A stretch of DNA of 64,000 bases from Methylobacterium oryzihabitans (lineage in GTDB: Bacteria > Pseudomonadota > Alphaproteobacteria > Rhizobiales > Beijerinckiaceae). The stretch is taken from assembly GCF_004004555.2 (NCBI RefSeq), contig NZ_SACP01000004.1:62001-126000 (forward strand), given 5' to 3'. Of the stretch, positions 17,238 to 27,535 are shown one piece after another. Within the stretch, counting starts at the first letter, position 1; every line of letters begins with the position of its first letter. A program made the position numbers and the translations under genes. The notes beneath the pieces were generated by a model that ran no database searches, was not told the DNA's origin, and was given only the letters and a program-made list of their open reading frames with translations.

Positions 17238-18704
17238 TCAGGCCGCCCGGACCATGGCGAGGAAGCGGGCGATCTCGTCGCCGAGGCGGCCGGTCTCGTC
17301 GCTCAGGGCCGAGGCCGAGGCGAGGACCGCGCCCGCCGCGGTGCCGCTCTCCCCGGCCGTCCCGGCGACCTCGGCGATGCGGGTGCGGACGGCACCGGTC
17401 CCGGCCGCCGTCTCGGCCACGTCGCGCACGATCGCGCCGGTCGCCGCCTCCTGGCGCTCGACCGCCCGGGCGATGCCGGTGGCGACGGTGCTGACCTCGC
17501 GGATGCGGGCGATGATCGCCTCCACCGCCGTCACCGCCTCGCCGGTCGAGGACTGGATGCGGGTGATCTGCGCCGTGATGTCGTCGGTGGCCTTGGCGGT
17601 CTGGTCGGCGAGCGTCTTGACCTCAGCGGCCACCACCGCGAAGCCGCGCCCGGCCTCGCCGGCGCGGGCGGCCTCGATGGTGGCATTGAGCGCCAGCAGG
17701 TTGGTCTGTGACGCGATGGTGGAGATCAGCGCCACGACGTCGCCGATCTGCCGGGCGGCGGCGCTGAGGTCGCGCACGAGGTCGGCGGTGCGGTCGGCCT
17801 CGCCGGCGGCCCGCCCGGCGACCTCCGCCGAGGCGGCGGCCTGCCGGCCGACCTCGTGCATCGAGCCGCCGAGTTCGCGGGCCGCCGCCGCGACCGCGTC
17901 GATCGTGTCGCCCGCCGCCCCGGCGGCGGCGGCCACCGACCCGGATTGCTCCGCCGCGCGGTCGGCCGCCTCGGTCATCGCGGACGCCGCCATCCGCAGC
18001 CCGGCGGCGGACGCCGAGACCGCGCCCACGATCCCGCCGAGGCTGGCCTCGAAGGTCTCGGCGACCTGCCGCCGGTCGCTGCGGCGCCGCTCGGCCGCCG
18101 CGGCCCGGTCCTGCTCGGCCTCGCCCTCGACCTCCCGCAGCCGGGCGAGCTGGGACCGGGACTCCTCCTCGGCCCGGGTCAACCCGGTGAAGGAACGCTC
18201 CATGGTCCGGCACAGCCAGACCAGCACCCCGGCCTCCATCGCGACGATCACCGCGTGCAGGAGCACGCGGGCGAGATCCCCGCGGGCGTCCGGAAAGACC
18301 AGGGCAGGCATCGCGAGGTTGAGGAGCAGGTGATGGGCCGCGGTCGCGCCGGCGCCGACCAGGATGACGCGCCAGTCGCACCACCCCGCCAGGATCGCCA
18401 GGCAGGCGAAGAAGTACATGTGCAGGTCGGCCTGCCAGGGGCGTCCGGCGGCCTCGGCGAGGATCACCATCGCCAGGCCGATCAGCGCCAGGGCGCTCGC
18501 CGCGCGCGTGGCGGCGCCGGTCGGATCGCGCCGCCACAGCAGCGACGGCACGCCCGCCAGGACCAGGGCGATCGCGCAGGGCTCGACCACCGCGAGCCCG
18601 TCGCCGGTCATCAGGCCGACCGCCGCGATCACCGGCAGATGCAGCCACAGCAGCGCGATCACAATGCGCGCGAAGCTCCGCCGAATATCCGCAAGATCGC
18701 TCAT
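17238..18704 (-). CDS. Methyl-accepting chemotaxis protein with multi-pass membrane sensor
   Basis: 488 residues from the ATG at 18704; a longer form from 18740 is possible. The N-terminal 180 residues hold about six membrane segments instead of a periplasmic domain. They include [19 protein letters not shown] and a conserved double-His segment ([12 protein letters not shown]), suggesting sensing within the membrane. No HAMP domain is evident; a charged coiled coil (about 185-235) joins to the signalling domain. The kinase-binding hairpin tip is [20 protein letters not shown] (about 345). There is no C-terminal pentapeptide for CheR/CheB tethering. No other che genes are nearby. Confidence 0.9.
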   Translation of the reverse strand: MSDLADIRRSFARIVIALLWLHLPVIAAVGLMTGDGLAVVEPCAIALVLAGVPSLLWRRDPTGAATRAASALALIGLAMVILAEAAGRPWQADLHMYFFACLAILAGWCDWRVILVGAGATAAHHLLLNLAMPALVFPDARGDLARVLLHAVIVAMEAGVLVWLCRTMERSFTGLTRAEEESRSQLARLREVEGEAEQDRAAAAERRRSDRRQVAETFEASLGGIVGAVSASAAGLRMAASAMTEAADRAAEQSGSVAAAAGAAGDTIDAVAAAARELGGSMHEVGRQAAASAEVAGRAAGEADRTADLVRDLSAAARQIGDVVALISTIASQTNLLALNATIEAARAGEAGRGFAVVAAEVKTLADQTAKATDDITAQITRIQSSTGEAVTAVEAIIARIREVSTVATGIARAVERQEAATGAIVRDVAETAAGTGAVRTRIAEVAGTAGESGTAAGAVLASASALSDETGRLGDEIARFLAMVRAA

Positions 18705-18841
18705 TGCCGCCCATGACTCCCCGTTCTTCGAGAGGAGCATGCGCGGCTTCCGGAATCCTTAAACTCGCACGGCAACGCTGCGTCATTCGCCCGTGCCGTG
18801 CCGTCGTCCGCCGGCCGGCCGCGATGGATCGAGGCGCCCCC

Positions 18842-19204
18842 CTACGGCAGGGCAGTCGCGGGCCGCGCCGCGGGGCCGCATCCCGCCGGACCCGCCGACG
18901 CGAGGACGAGCCACGCGCCGGCCGCGTAGAGGCGCAGCGGGAAACCGGGCCGGTCCGAGGTCGCCACCAGGGCGTTGCCGGTGCCCGTCGACGCGACGAG
19001 GCGGCCGTCGGCGCGGGCGACGAGGTCGGCCATCTCCCGCGGCGTCCGCCCCGGGGCTCCGATCACCACCACGTCGCGGGTCCGCGGCAGGGCGAGCAGC
19101 AGCGCCGGCGCGAGCACGAGCACGCCGAGGCACGTCGCCACCAGCGCCGGCCCGGGTCGGCCGGCGGCGCGGGAGCGCGGCAAGGATTCGGCAAGTCGTC
19201 GCAT
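18842..19204 (-). CDS. Hypothetical protein with one membrane segment
   Basis: 120 residues from the ATG at 19204 (a GTG at 19240 is an alternative). One hydrophobic segment (ALVATCLGVLVLAPALLLAL, about 20-39) precedes an extracytoplasmic domain with VVVIGAPGRTPREMADLVAR, ADGRLVAS and FPLRLYAAGAWLVLA. I recognise this pattern from unnamed short Rhizobiales proteins. A single cysteine lies near the C-terminus. Function unknown. Confidence 0.6.
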   Translation of the reverse strand: MRRLAESLPRSRAAGRPGPALVATCLGVLVLAPALLLALPRTRDVVVIGAPGRTPREMADLVARADGRLVASTGTGNALVATSDRPGFPLRLYAAGAWLVLASAGPAGCGPAARPATALP

Positions 19205-19276
19205 GATCGAGGCGGCCCCGGACGCAGGGTCCGCCGTCACCGGCTAAGAAATCCTTGCACCGACCCCGAGAAGCCG

Positions 19277-20542
19277 TCAGGCCGCCAGGGCGTAGCGGGC
19301 GCCGGCGAGGTCGCGGTGAGCGATGTCCGGCTCGCGGCCGCTCATCAGGTCGGCGAGCAGGCGTCCCGAGCCGCAGGCCATCGTCCAGCCGAGGGTGCCG
19401 TGGCCGGTATTGGTGAACAGGTTGGCGTAGGAGGTCGCGCCGACGATCGGGGTGCCGTCCGGCGTCATCGGCCGCAGGCCGGTCCAGAACCGGGCCCGGG
19501 ACAGGTCGCCGCCGTCCGGGAACAGATCGGAGACCGAGCGCTCCAGGGTGGCGCGGCGGGGCGCCCGCAGGGTGCTGCTGAAGCCGGCCAATTCCGCCGT
19601 GCCGCCGACGCGGATGCGCTCGCCGAGCCGCGTGATGCCGACCTTGAAGGTCTCGTCCATCACGGTCGAGACCGGGGCGCCGGCCTCGTCGGTGACCGGC
19701 AGGGTCAGGGAATAGCCCTTCACCGGGTAGACCGGCAGGTCGAGGCCGAGCGGGCGCAGCATCGCCGGGGTGTAGCTGCCCATCGCCGCGACGTAGGCGT
19801 CCGCCGTCAGCACCTCGCCCGAGGCGGTGACGGCGCCGGTGATCCGGCCGCCCTCGTGGCGCAGGCCGGCGACCGCGACGCCGTAGCGGAAGCCGACGCC
19901 GAGCCGCTCGCAGATCGCCGCGAGCGCGGTGGTGAACAGGTGCGCGTCGCCGGTCTCGTCGCCCGGCAGCCGCAGGCCGCCGGCGATCCCGCCCGTCACC
20001 CGGGCGAGCGCCGGCTCGGCGGCGACGCAGCCGGCGGCGTCGAGCACCTCGTAGGGCACGCCGTAGGCGTCGAGCACCGCGGTGTCCTCGCCGACGTGGT
20101 CGAGCTGCTTCTGGGTGCGGAAGAGCTGGAGCGTGCCCCTCTCGCGGTGGTCGTAGGCGATGCCGGTGTCGCGGCGCAGGTCGCGCAGGACGTCGCGGCT
20201 ATACTCGGCGAGGCGGACCATCCGGCCCTTGTTGCGCCGGTAGGCGTCCTCGGTGCAGTTCGCCAGCATGCGGGCGAGCCAGCCGTAGAGCCTCGGCTCC
20301 AGGCTCGGCCACAGCACCAGCGGGCGGTGGCGCATCATCAGCCACTTCATCGCCTTGACCGGAATGCCGGGGGCGGCCCAGGGGGCCGAGTAGCCCGGCG
20401 AGACCTGCCCGGCATTGGCGAAGCTGGTCTCCAGGCCGGCTCCGGGCTGGCGGTCCACGACCGTCACGGCGTGCCCGGCGCGGGCGAGGTAATAGGCCGT
20501 GGCGACACCGACGACGCCGCCGCCGAGAACGAGAACCCGCAT
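19277..20542 (-). CDS. dadA: D-amino acid dehydrogenase
   Basis: 421 residues, typical DadA length. The FAD-binding fold starts the protein ([20 protein letters not shown]), and the C-terminal block has [20 protein letters not shown] and [20 protein letters not shown], both hallmark DadA segments. The enzyme oxidises D-amino acids (classically D-alanine) to 2-oxo acids and ammonia and feeds electrons to the respiratory chain at the inner membrane. It diverges from an Lrp-family regulator, the usual arrangement for dad genes. No alanine racemase (dadX) is adjacent. Confidence 0.92.
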   Translation of the reverse strand: MRVLVLGGGVVGVATAYYLARAGHAVTVVDRQPGAGLETSFANAGQVSPGYSAPWAAPGIPVKAMKWLMMRHRPLVLWPSLEPRLYGWLARMLANCTEDAYRRNKGRMVRLAEYSRDVLRDLRRDTGIAYDHRERGTLQLFRTQKQLDHVGEDTAVLDAYGVPYEVLDAAGCVAAEPALARVTGGIAGGLRLPGDETGDAHLFTTALAAICERLGVGFRYGVAVAGLRHEGGRITGAVTASGEVLTADAYVAAMGSYTPAMLRPLGLDLPVYPVKGYSLTLPVTDEAGAPVSTVMDETFKVGITRLGERIRVGGTAELAGFSSTLRAPRRATLERSVSDLFPDGGDLSRARFWTGLRPMTPDGTPIVGATSYANLFTNTGHGTLGWTMACGSGRLLADLMSGREPDIAHRDLAGARYALAA

Positions 20543-20659
20543 CGCGATCACCCCCTGGAGCGCCGGCCCGGCCGGACGAGTGCGGCCGCAAGGGTAGGCG
20601 CAACGATCGCCGAATGTCCCGCCGCTTGCTCGCAGGATCCGTCGCGTGCGAGGATTCCG

Positions 20660-20673
20660 CGCACGATCGTGCG
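20660..20673. promoter_or_regulatory. Palindrome between dadA and the Lrp-type gene, candidate operator
   Basis: The perfect 14-bp palindrome CGCACGATCGTGCG lies in the 151-bp divergent region, 21 bp before the regulator start. It is flanked by an outer inverted pair, GCAGGATCC (20632-20640) and GGATCCTGC (20684-20692). Lrp-family regulators typically bind such sites and control both divergent genes; this is inference. Confidence 0.45.
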
Positions 20674-20693
20674 AGGAAATGGAGGATCCTGCC

Positions 20694-21143
20694 GTGGCGG
20701 TCCAGGACGAGATCGACGCCGCGATCCTGCGGGTGCTGCGCGGCGACGGGCGGATCAGCAACGCCGACCTCGCCCAGCGGGTCGGGCTGTCACCCTCCGC
20801 CTGCCTGCGCCGGCTGCGGCTCCTGGAGCGCAGCGGCGTCATCCGCGGCTACACGGCGCTGATCGAGGAGGCGGAGGGGAGCGGGCGGCTGGTGGTGCTG
20901 ACCCAGATCACCCTCGACCGTCAGACCGAGGAGTACCTCGTCCGCTTCGAGGCGGCGGTGCGGCGCTGCCCGGAGGTGCGCGACTGCTACCTGATGACCG
21001 GCCTGTCCGACTACCTGATGCGGATCGAGGTGACGGATGCCGGCGATTACGAGCGCCTGCACAAGGAGGTGCTGTCGCGGCTGCCCGGCGTGGCGCGGAT
21101 CCAGTCGAGCTTCGCGATCCGCACCGTCGTCGGGCTGCGCTGA
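20694..21143 (+). CDS. Lrp/AsnC family transcriptional regulator
   Basis: 149 residues from a GTG with GGAGG 8 bp ahead (20681-20685); an ATG at 20679 is an alternative. The N-terminal helix-turn-helix reads [22 protein letters not shown] (two stretches, about 22-43). The C-terminal RAM domain has [23 protein letters not shown] (about 100) and the oligomer-stabilising end [14 protein letters not shown]. Such regulators sense amino acids. Divergence from dadA suggests it controls D-amino-acid catabolism, as DadR/PutR-type proteins do. Confidence 0.9.
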   Translation: MAVQDEIDAAILRVLRGDGRISNADLAQRVGLSPSACLRRLRLLERSGVIRGYTALIEEAEGSGRLVVLTQITLDRQTEEYLVRFEAAVRRCPEVRDCYLMTGLSDYLMRIEVTDAGDYERLHKEVLSRLPGVARIQSSFAIRTVVGLR

Positions 21144-21156
21144 GGGCGAGCGCCGC

Positions 21157-22845
21157 TCAGGCGGCGCGCACCGTGCCGAGGAAGCGCGCGACCTCGGCCG
21201 AGAGATGGTCGGATTGCCGCGACAGCGCCGAGGCCGAGGCCAGAACCTGGCTCGCCGCCGCGCCCGTCGCCTCGGCGGCTCCCGCCACGCCCGCGATGTT
21301 GTGCGTCACCTCGCCGGTTCCGGTGGCCGCCTCCGCGACGTTGCGCACGATCTCGTGGGTCGCCGCGCCCTGCTGCTCCACCGCCGCGGCGATCGAGGCC
21401 GAGACCGTGCTAATCTCGCGGATGCGGGCCGTGATCGCGTCGATCGCCGCGACCGCCTCGCCGGTGGTGCCCTGGATCCGGCCGATCTGCGCCGTGATCT
21501 CCTCGGTCGCCTTCGCGGTCTGGCCGGCGAGTTCCTTGACCTCGGCCGCCACCACGGCGAAGCCGCGGCCCGCCTCGCCGGCGCGGGCGGCCTCGATGGT
21601 GGCGTTGAGCGCCAGCAGGTTGGTCTGGCCGGCGATGCCGGTGATCATCGTCACCACGTCGCCGATCCGCGCCACCGCGCCGCTGAGCTCGTGGACGTGG
21701 CCGGCGGTGCGCGACGCCTCGGCGACCGCGGTCTGGGCGAGCGCCGCCGATCCGGAGACCTGCCGGCCGATCTCCTGGACCGAGGCGCCGAGTTCCTCGG
21801 CCGCCACCGCGACAGTGCCGACGTTGGAGGCCGCCTGCTCGGCCGCCGCCGCGACGGCGGTCGACTGGCCGGCGGTCTGGGTCGCGGTGCCGGCCATCGC
21901 CTGCGCGGTCGCCTGAAGCTGGGTGGCGGAGGCCGCGACGTGCTCGATGATGCCGCCGACGGCCTGCTCGAAGCTCTCGGCCATCTCGCGCATCCCGGCC
22001 TTGCGCTGCGCCTCGGCGGCCAGCCGCGCCTGCGCGGTCTCCTCCTCCAGGGCGCGCATGCGGATCAGCCCGTCCTTGAACACCTGCACGGCGTCGGCGA
22101 TCGACCCGATCTCGGTGCGGGCGCCCTGGTGCGGGATCGAGACCGTCAGGTCGCCGGCCGCCAGCGCCTGCATCGGCGCCACCACCGAGGCGATGCCGCG
22201 GGTGACGCCGCGCACGATGAGCACCGCCAGCACGATCGAGGCGACGAGGCCCGCAACGATCGCCGCGAGGGCGGCCGTGCGGGCGGTCTCGTACACCGCC
22301 TCGCTGCGCGCCTGCGCCGCGGCGGCGCCGGCGTTGTTGAACGCCACCAGCGCCTCGATCGCCTTCGACATCGCGCGCCGCGCGGCGATGCCCTTGGTCT
22401 CGTAATACGCGAACGCCTCGGCCCGGCGGCCCGAGCGGGCGAGATCGAGGACGATCTGGCGCTGGGTCTCGAACAGGGCGGCGTCCCGCAGATAGGTGTC
22501 GTAGAGCGCCCGCTCCTCGGGCGAGCCGATCAGCCGCTCGTAGGCGATCCGGGTCTCATCGACCCACTGGCCGAAGCGCACGAGATCCTTCTCGGTCGCC
22601 GCCACGGTCTGGGGGTCGGCGGCCTGGGTGAAGCGCAGGAGGACGCCGTTCAGCCGGGCGAGCCGGGTGTCGAGTTCGCCGAGGGTCCGCACGCTCGGCA
22701 GCCAGTTGGTCTCGATCTCCAGCGCCTGCCGGCGCATCGCCTGGGTGCTGAGGAGACCGAGGACGCCGAGGCCGACGACGAACAGGGTCAGGATCGAGAA
22801 GGCGCCGATCAGGCGCGCGCGGATGGACAGGGAGGAAGCGGACAC
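21157..22845 (-). CDS. Methyl-accepting chemotaxis protein, 4HB/HAMP type
   Basis: 562 residues from a GTG with GGAG 8 bp upstream. Layout: TM1 (about 10-32), a periplasmic helical bundle (about 33-185) rich in Arg/Glu, TM2 (about 190-212), HAMP (about 213-265, [20 protein letters not shown]), then the signalling domain with tip [20 protein letters not shown]. It ends FLGTVRAA, close to FLAMVRAA of the other chemoreceptor gene at 17.2 kb, and the signalling domains are very similar. No CheR/CheB pentapeptide is present. Its ligand is unknown. It converges with the Lrp-type gene (13 bp between stops). Confidence 0.92.
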   Translation of the reverse strand: MSASSLSIRARLIGAFSILTLFVVGLGVLGLLSTQAMRRQALEIETNWLPSVRTLGELDTRLARLNGVLLRFTQAADPQTVAATEKDLVRFGQWVDETRIAYERLIGSPEERALYDTYLRDAALFETQRQIVLDLARSGRRAEAFAYYETKGIAARRAMSKAIEALVAFNNAGAAAAQARSEAVYETARTAALAAIVAGLVASIVLAVLIVRGVTRGIASVVAPMQALAAGDLTVSIPHQGARTEIGSIADAVQVFKDGLIRMRALEEETAQARLAAEAQRKAGMREMAESFEQAVGGIIEHVAASATQLQATAQAMAGTATQTAGQSTAVAAAAEQAASNVGTVAVAAEELGASVQEIGRQVSGSAALAQTAVAEASRTAGHVHELSGAVARIGDVVTMITGIAGQTNLLALNATIEAARAGEAGRGFAVVAAEVKELAGQTAKATEEITAQIGRIQGTTGEAVAAIDAITARIREISTVSASIAAAVEQQGAATHEIVRNVAEAATGTGEVTHNIAGVAGAAEATGAAASQVLASASALSRQSDHLSAEVARFLGTVRAA

Positions 22846-23253
22846 GGCAGGCTCCGGACGTCGTCGGACCGCCTCAAGCCCCCAAAGCCCGGCGGTTTCC
22901 GGCAATATAGCGCCGCGATTCGTTAAAAGATCGCAGTGCATTCCATGTTGCAATCGACGTCGCCACAGACCCCGATCGCCCCGACGACTGACCGGATCCT
23001 GAAGGACCGGATCGCGGATCCGGGATCATTGACCAATGGTCAAGTATCGCTACCCGTTACGGATCCGGCAACCATCCGGACGGATCGTAGTACGTCACCC
23101 TGCCGGTCCCGGTCGAACGACGTGCTTCGCCGCGACAGCCTTCCGCACCACGGCGGCACGGCCCTTGCCAGTCCCTCCGCGGCCGCCGGTTTTTTCCCGT
23201 GACGCCGCGCGGCGTCCGATCCAGACTGGCGCGAAATCGGGAGAGGCACCCCC
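22846..23253. other. 408-bp divergent intergenic region
   Basis: It lies between the chemoreceptor (minus) and the LysR gene (plus) and is richer in A and T near 22920. It holds the inverted repeat at 23029-23043 and scattered GGATCCG/CGGATC palindromes (22992-23100). No gene is seen. Confidence 0.6.
23029..23043. promoter_or_regulatory. 7-1-7 inverted repeat, candidate LysR-type operator
   Basis: TTGACCA, a central A, then TGGTCAA form a perfect interrupted palindrome containing the T-N11-A pattern of LysR-type sites. It lies 211 bp upstream of the LysR gene start. The TTGACC half could also serve as a -35 box. Function inferred only. Confidence 0.4.
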
Positions 23254-24225
23254 TTGGCAGAGATCCGCTCCCTCGAGATCTTCTACTGGACCGCCACGCT
23301 GTGCAGCTTCCGCGGGGCGGCCGAGCGGCTCAACACGACCCAGCCGGCGGTGTCGCAGCGGGTGGCGGCGCTGGAGGCGGAGTTCGGCTGCAAGCTGTTC
23401 GAGCGCCGCGCCCGCTCGGTCTGCCTCACGCCGAAGGGCCGCGACCTCCTCGGCTACGCCGAGCGCTTCCTGCGCCTGCGCACCGAGATGACCGAGGCGC
23501 TGGTGAGCCCGGCGCTGGCCCGCGGCGTGCTGCGCCTCGGCGTGTCCGAGACCATCGTCCACTCTTGGCTGATGCGCTTCATCGAACGGATGGCGCAGGT
23601 CTATCCCGGCGTCACCGTCGACATCGCCGTCGACATCTCGCCCAACATGCGCGACGCGCTGCTCGACCGCGAACTCGACCTCGCCTTCCTGGTCGGGCCG
23701 ATCACGATGCCGAGCCTCGTCAACCTGCCGCTGTGCCGCTACGGCGTCGCGTGGATCGCGGCGCCCGGGCTCGACCTCGGCCCCGGCGAGGTGCCGCTGG
23801 CCGAACTGATCCGCCACCCGATCATCACCTACCCGCGCAACACCAACCCCTACGCGCAGCTCCACGACCTGATCGCGCGCTCGAACCTGCCGCCGCCGCG
23901 CCTGCACAGCAACGCCTCGCTCTCGACCATCGTGCGGATGACCCTCGAGGGGATCGGGATCAGCGTGATCCCGCCGGCGATCGTGCGGCGCGAGCTGGAG
24001 GCCGGCGACCTGCGCATCGTCAACACCGCCACCGACCTGCCGGACATCGTCTTCACGGCGACCTACGCCAACGTGCCGGATGCCGGCCTCGCCGCCCCGG
24101 CCGCCCGCCTCGCCCAGGAGGTCGCCGCCGAGGCCGTCGCGACCGATAAGCTGGCGTTATCGAAATCGATGCGGAATGACGATTTGTACCGCACTGCACA
24201 CTCTGTGAACATGGCGCATTCCTGA
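23254..24225 (+). CDS. LysR family transcriptional regulator
   Basis: 323 residues from a TTG at 23254 with a GGGAGAGG site upstream. The N-terminal winged helix has FRGAAERLNTTQPAVSQRVA (about 19-38). The C-terminal ligand domain begins about residue 90 (GVLRLGVSETIVHSWLM). A 30-residue polar tail follows the usual end of the domain. It is followed after 15 bp by the DUF1445 gene and, in the same direction, the ABC importer and PxpABC genes. It is therefore the likely regulator of that cluster. Confidence 0.9.
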   Translation: MAEIRSLEIFYWTATLCSFRGAAERLNTTQPAVSQRVAALEAEFGCKLFERRARSVCLTPKGRDLLGYAERFLRLRTEMTEALVSPALARGVLRLGVSETIVHSWLMRFIERMAQVYPGVTVDIAVDISPNMRDALLDRELDLAFLVGPITMPSLVNLPLCRYGVAWIAAPGLDLGPGEVPLAELIRHPIITYPRNTNPYAQLHDLIARSNLPPPRLHSNASLSTIVRMTLEGIGISVIPPAIVRRELEAGDLRIVNTATDLPDIVFTATYANVPDAGLAAPAARLAQEVAAEAVATDKLALSKSMRNDDLYRTAHSVNMAHS

Positions 24226-24240
24226 GCAACGGGGTTCGCC

Positions 24241-25068
24241 ATGCCGTCCTTCGCAGCCGCCGCCGACCGCGCCACCCCGACGGGACGCCCGTCGATGACG
24301 GGCCACGAGGCGCGGCTCGCCTGCCGGTCCGGCGCGATCTCGGGCAGCACCGCCAACATCGCCAACGGCTACGTACAGGGCAACCTCGCGGTCCTGCCGG
24401 GCGACCTCGCCGACGAGTTCCTGCTGTTTGCTCAGCGCAACCCGAAATCCTGCCCGATCATCGGCGTCTCGGCCCGCGGCGAGCGCTCGATCCCGGAACT
24501 CGGCGTCGACCTCGACATCGCCACCGACGTCGCCGGCTACCGGGTCTGGCGCCACGGCGAGGTGGTGGAGGAGCGCCTCGAGGTCGGCGACCTGTGGCGC
24601 GACGACCTCGTGGCCTTCGTGATCGGGTGCTCGTTCTCGTTCGAGGCGGCGATGCTGGAGGACGGCCTGCCGCTGCGCCACGTCGAGATGGACGTGAAGG
24701 TGCCGATGTACCGCACCAGCATCCCGTGCGCCCCGGCCGGCCGCTTCGCCGGGCCGATGGTGGTGTCGATGCGCCCGCTCAAGCCGGCCCAGGCGATCCG
24801 CGCGGTGCAGATCACCTCGCGCTTCCCCTCGGTGCACGGCGCGCCGGTGCATCTCGGCCTGCCGGAGATGATCGGCATCCGCGACATCGGCCGGCCCGAT
24901 TACGGCGACGCGGTCACCATCGCGTCCGACGAGATCCCGGTGTTCTGGGCCTGCGGCGTCACCCCGCAATCGGTGATCGCGGCGGTGAAGCCGGACTTCG
25001 CCATCACCCACGCCCCCGGGTCGATGCTCATCACCGACCGCCGCAACAGCGAATTCGCGGTCCTCTGA
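24241..25068 (+). CDS. DUF1445 family protein (putative hydro-lyase / D-glutamate cyclase family)
   Basis: 275 residues, full family length. Conserved blocks include [11 protein letters not shown] (about 43), [18 protein letters not shown] (about 71), [19 protein letters not shown] (about 124), [20 protein letters not shown] (about 194) and [12 protein letters not shown] (about 234). The mammalian relative DGLUCY converts D-glutamate to 5-oxo-D-proline; bacterial members are annotated as hydro-lyases. The nearby PxpABC genes, which open 5-oxoproline, make a 5-oxoproline/D-glutamate role plausible here. Confidence 0.85.
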   Translation: MPSFAAAADRATPTGRPSMTGHEARLACRSGAISGSTANIANGYVQGNLAVLPGDLADEFLLFAQRNPKSCPIIGVSARGERSIPELGVDLDIATDVAGYRVWRHGEVVEERLEVGDLWRDDLVAFVIGCSFSFEAAMLEDGLPLRHVEMDVKVPMYRTSIPCAPAGRFAGPMVVSMRPLKPAQAIRAVQITSRFPSVHGAPVHLGLPEMIGIRDIGRPDYGDAVTIASDEIPVFWACGVTPQSVIAAVKPDFAITHAPGSMLITDRRNSEFAVL

Positions 25069-25120
25069 GCCCGCCCCGCCTTCCTTCGCCGCACCTGCCC
25101 CGCCGCACCTGGAGTCAGAC

Positions 25121-26374
25121 ATGATCCGTCGTCGCGAAATCCTCACCGGGGGCGCGGGCGCCCTCGCCCTCGCCGGGCTCGGCCTCGGCCCCGCCCGCGC
25201 CGCGCCGAGCGAGGTGGTGGTCGGCGTGCTCTACGCAATGTCGGGGGCCAACGCCCAGGTCGGCGTCGATGCCCGCCACGCCATCGAGACCGCCCTCGAC
25301 ATCGTCAACAACGACCACGACCTCGACCTGCCCAACGCCAAGGGCACCGGCCTCAAGGGGCTGGGCGGCGCCAAGATCCGCCTCGTCTTCGCCGACCACC
25401 AGAGCGACCCGCAGAAGGGCCGCGCCGAGGCCGAGCGCCTCATCACCCAGGACAAGGTCTCGGCGATCGTCGGCTGCTATCAGTCGGCGGTGTCGTCCAC
25501 CGTCAGCGCCACCTGCGAGCGCTACGGCGTGCCGTTCGTCTGCGCCGACTCGTCCTCGCCGAGCCTGCACCGCAAGGGCCTGAAGTTCTTCTTCCGCCCC
25601 GCCGCCCACGACGAGATGTTCTCGGCGGCGATGTTCGACTTCATGGACGCCATGCGCAACAAGGGCGAGAAGATCGACTCGGTCGCCCTGTTCTTCGAGG
25701 ACACGATCTTCGGCGTCGACTCCTCCACCGTTCAGCGCAAGCTGGCGGGCGAGCGCGGTTACAAGGTCGTTTCGGACATCAAGTACAAGACCAATTCGCC
25801 CTCGCTGACCGCCGAGGTGCAGCAGATCAAGACCGCCAACGCCGACGTACTGATGCCGTCCTCCTACACCACCGACGCGATCCTGCTGACCAGGACGATG
25901 GCGGAACTCGGCTACAAGCCGAAGAGCATCATCGCCCAGGCGTCGGGCTTCTCCGAGAAGGCGACCTTCGACACGGTCGGCGACAAGCTCCAGGGCCTGA
26001 TCTCGCGGGCGAGCTTCTCCCTCGACCTCGCCGCCAAGCGGCCGATGATCAAGACCGTCAACGACATGTACAAGGCCCGCGCCGGGCGAGACCTCAACGA
26101 CAACACCTCGCGCCAGTTCATGGCGCTGATCGTGCTCGCCGACGCCCTCGACCGCGCCGGCTCGGTCGAGGGCCCCAAGATCCGCGAGGCGCTCGCCGCC
26201 ACCAACATCCCGGGCGAGCGCACCATCATGCCGTGGTCGAAGGTCGCGTTCGGGCCCGACGGCCAGAACGTCAACGCCGACCCGGTGCTGCTGCAATATG
26301 TCGGCACCAGCTTCGTCACCGTCTTCCCCGAAGCGGTGGCGGTGTCGCCGGCCAAGTGGCCGATGAACGCGTGA
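25121..26374 (+). CDS. Branched-chain amino acid/amide-type ABC transporter substrate-binding protein
   Basis: 417 residues. An N-terminal twin-arginine-like leader (MIRRREILTGGAGALALAGL) ends near PARAA. The mature protein is a type I periplasmic binding fold (VVVGVLYAMSGANAQVG, VSAIVGCYQSAVSSTVS, DVLMPSSYTTDAIL). It is a LivK/UrtA-like receptor for an amino acid or amide. Gene order with DUF1445, LivHMGF and PxpABC suggests 5-oxoproline, glutamate derivatives or a related amide as ligand (inference). A repeat element separates it from the permease genes. Confidence 0.88.
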   Translation: MIRRREILTGGAGALALAGLGLGPARAAPSEVVVGVLYAMSGANAQVGVDARHAIETALDIVNNDHDLDLPNAKGTGLKGLGGAKIRLVFADHQSDPQKGRAEAERLITQDKVSAIVGCYQSAVSSTVSATCERYGVPFVCADSSSPSLHRKGLKFFFRPAAHDEMFSAAMFDFMDAMRNKGEKIDSVALFFEDTIFGVDSSTVQRKLAGERGYKVVSDIKYKTNSPSLTAEVQQIKTANADVLMPSSYTTDAILLTRTMAELGYKPKSIIAQASGFSEKATFDTVGDKLQGLISRASFSLDLAAKRPMIKTVNDMYKARAGRDLNDNTSRQFMALIVLADALDRAGSVEGPKIREALAATNIPGERTIMPWSKVAFGPDGQNVNADPVLLQYVGTSFVTVFPEAVAVSPAKWPMNA

Positions 26375-26432
26375 CGCCCTAGGGCGGCGGCCGGTTCTGA
26401 CCGGCCGGGACGGAGATGCATCGGACGCCCCC

Positions 26433-26599
26433 ACCCTCCCCCCTCTGCGGGGGAGGGTGCCCCGCGAAGCGGGGCGGGAGAGGGGAACGCGACGCTGATC
26501 CAGGTGGCGCCCTTCAAAACGGCTCCGACTTTTCCGGAAGCGCCGCCCCCTCTCCCGGCTCGCTCCGCTCGCCACCCTCCCCCGCGGAGGGGGGAGGGT
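26433..26599. repeat. Family B palindromic element, copy 1
   Basis: A 167-bp element bounded by inverted ends ACCCTCCCCCCTCTGC and GCGGAGGGGGGAGGGT. Inner hairpins include CCCCGCGAAGCGGGG and a pairing of GGGAGAGGGG with CCCCCTCTCCC. It lies between the binding-protein stop and the first permease ATG, inside the presumed operon. Copies 2 and 3 share ends and the GGCGGGAGAGGGGAA block. No coding capacity. Confidence 0.85.
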
Positions 26600-26655
26600 C
26601 ATGCCCGCGCGCATCACCGGCCCCGGCCCCGCCGCCCCCACCCGGATCCCCCAGC

Positions 26656-27534
26656 ATGACAGCGCAAGCCCTGGCACAAGTCCTCGCGAGCGGCCTCCTG
26701 ATGGGGCTGATCTACGCCCTGATCGCGGTCGGGCTCTCGCTCATCTTCGGCCTGATGGACGTGGTGAACTTCGCCCACGGCGAGTTCCTGATGCTCGCGA
26801 TGTACGCGACCTTCGGCCTCGTCGTGCTCACCCATCTCGACCCGATCGTGCTGATGCCGGTCGTCGTCGCCCTGCTGTTCGTCCTCGGCGGCTGCGCCTA
26901 TCTCGGCGTGGTGCGGTTCGCCATGCGGGCGAAGGCCAACCAGGGCATGGTGCAGATCTTCGCGACCTTCGGCCTCGCGATCCTGCTCCAGGGCGCGGCG
27001 CAATACGCCTTCGGCACCGATTACCGCAACGTGCCGGGCTCGTGGCTCGGCGGGCGCACCCTCGACGCCGGCGGCGTGTTCCTGCCCTGGCCGCAGATCT
27101 TCGGCGCGGTGGTGTCGCTCGCGGCCTTCGGCGGCCTGCACCTCCTGATGAGCCGGACCGATTTCGGCCGGGCGCTCGAGGCGACGCGCGAGGACCAGGG
27201 CGCGGTCGCGCTGGTCGGCATCGACCGCAACCGGGTCTTCGCCCTCGGCTGGGGGCTCGGCGCCGCGCTCGTCGGCCTCGCCGGCGCCGTGCTGGCGGTG
27301 TTCTACTACATCCACCCGCAGGTCGGCGCCTCGTTCGCGCTCATCGCCTACGTCACGGTGGCGCTCGGGGGCTTCGGCAGCGTCGGCGGCGCCCTCGTCG
27401 CCGGCATCGTGGTCGGGCTCGTCGAAGCCTTCACCGCCGTGATCCTGCCGCCGGCGATGAAGTCGGTCGGCGTCTACGCCCTCTACCTCGCGGTGGTGTT
27501 CGTGCGGCCCCAGGGCCTGTTCGGAAGGCTGTAA
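26656..27534 (+). CDS. LivH-type ABC transporter permease
   Basis: 292 residues, about eight membrane segments. Family marks: LIYALIAVGLSLIFGLMDVV followed by NFAHGEFLML (about 18-47), GRALEATREDQGAVALVGID (about 170) and VALGGFGSVGGALVAGIVVG (about 236), the contact with the ATPases. It forms the inner-membrane channel with the LivM partner, whose ATG begins 1 bp after this gene's stop. Confidence 0.92.
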   Translation: MTAQALAQVLASGLLMGLIYALIAVGLSLIFGLMDVVNFAHGEFLMLAMYATFGLVVLTHLDPIVLMPVVVALLFVLGGCAYLGVVRFAMRAKANQGMVQIFATFGLAILLQGAAQYAFGTDYRNVPGSWLGGRTLDAGGVFLPWPQIFGAVVSLAAFGGLHLLMSRTDFGRALEATREDQGAVALVGIDRNRVFALGWGLGAALVGLAGAVLAVFYYIHPQVGASFALIAYVTVALGGFGSVGGALVAGIVVGLVEAFTAVILPPAMKSVGVYALYLAVVFVRPQGLFGRL

Positions 27535-27535
27535 G

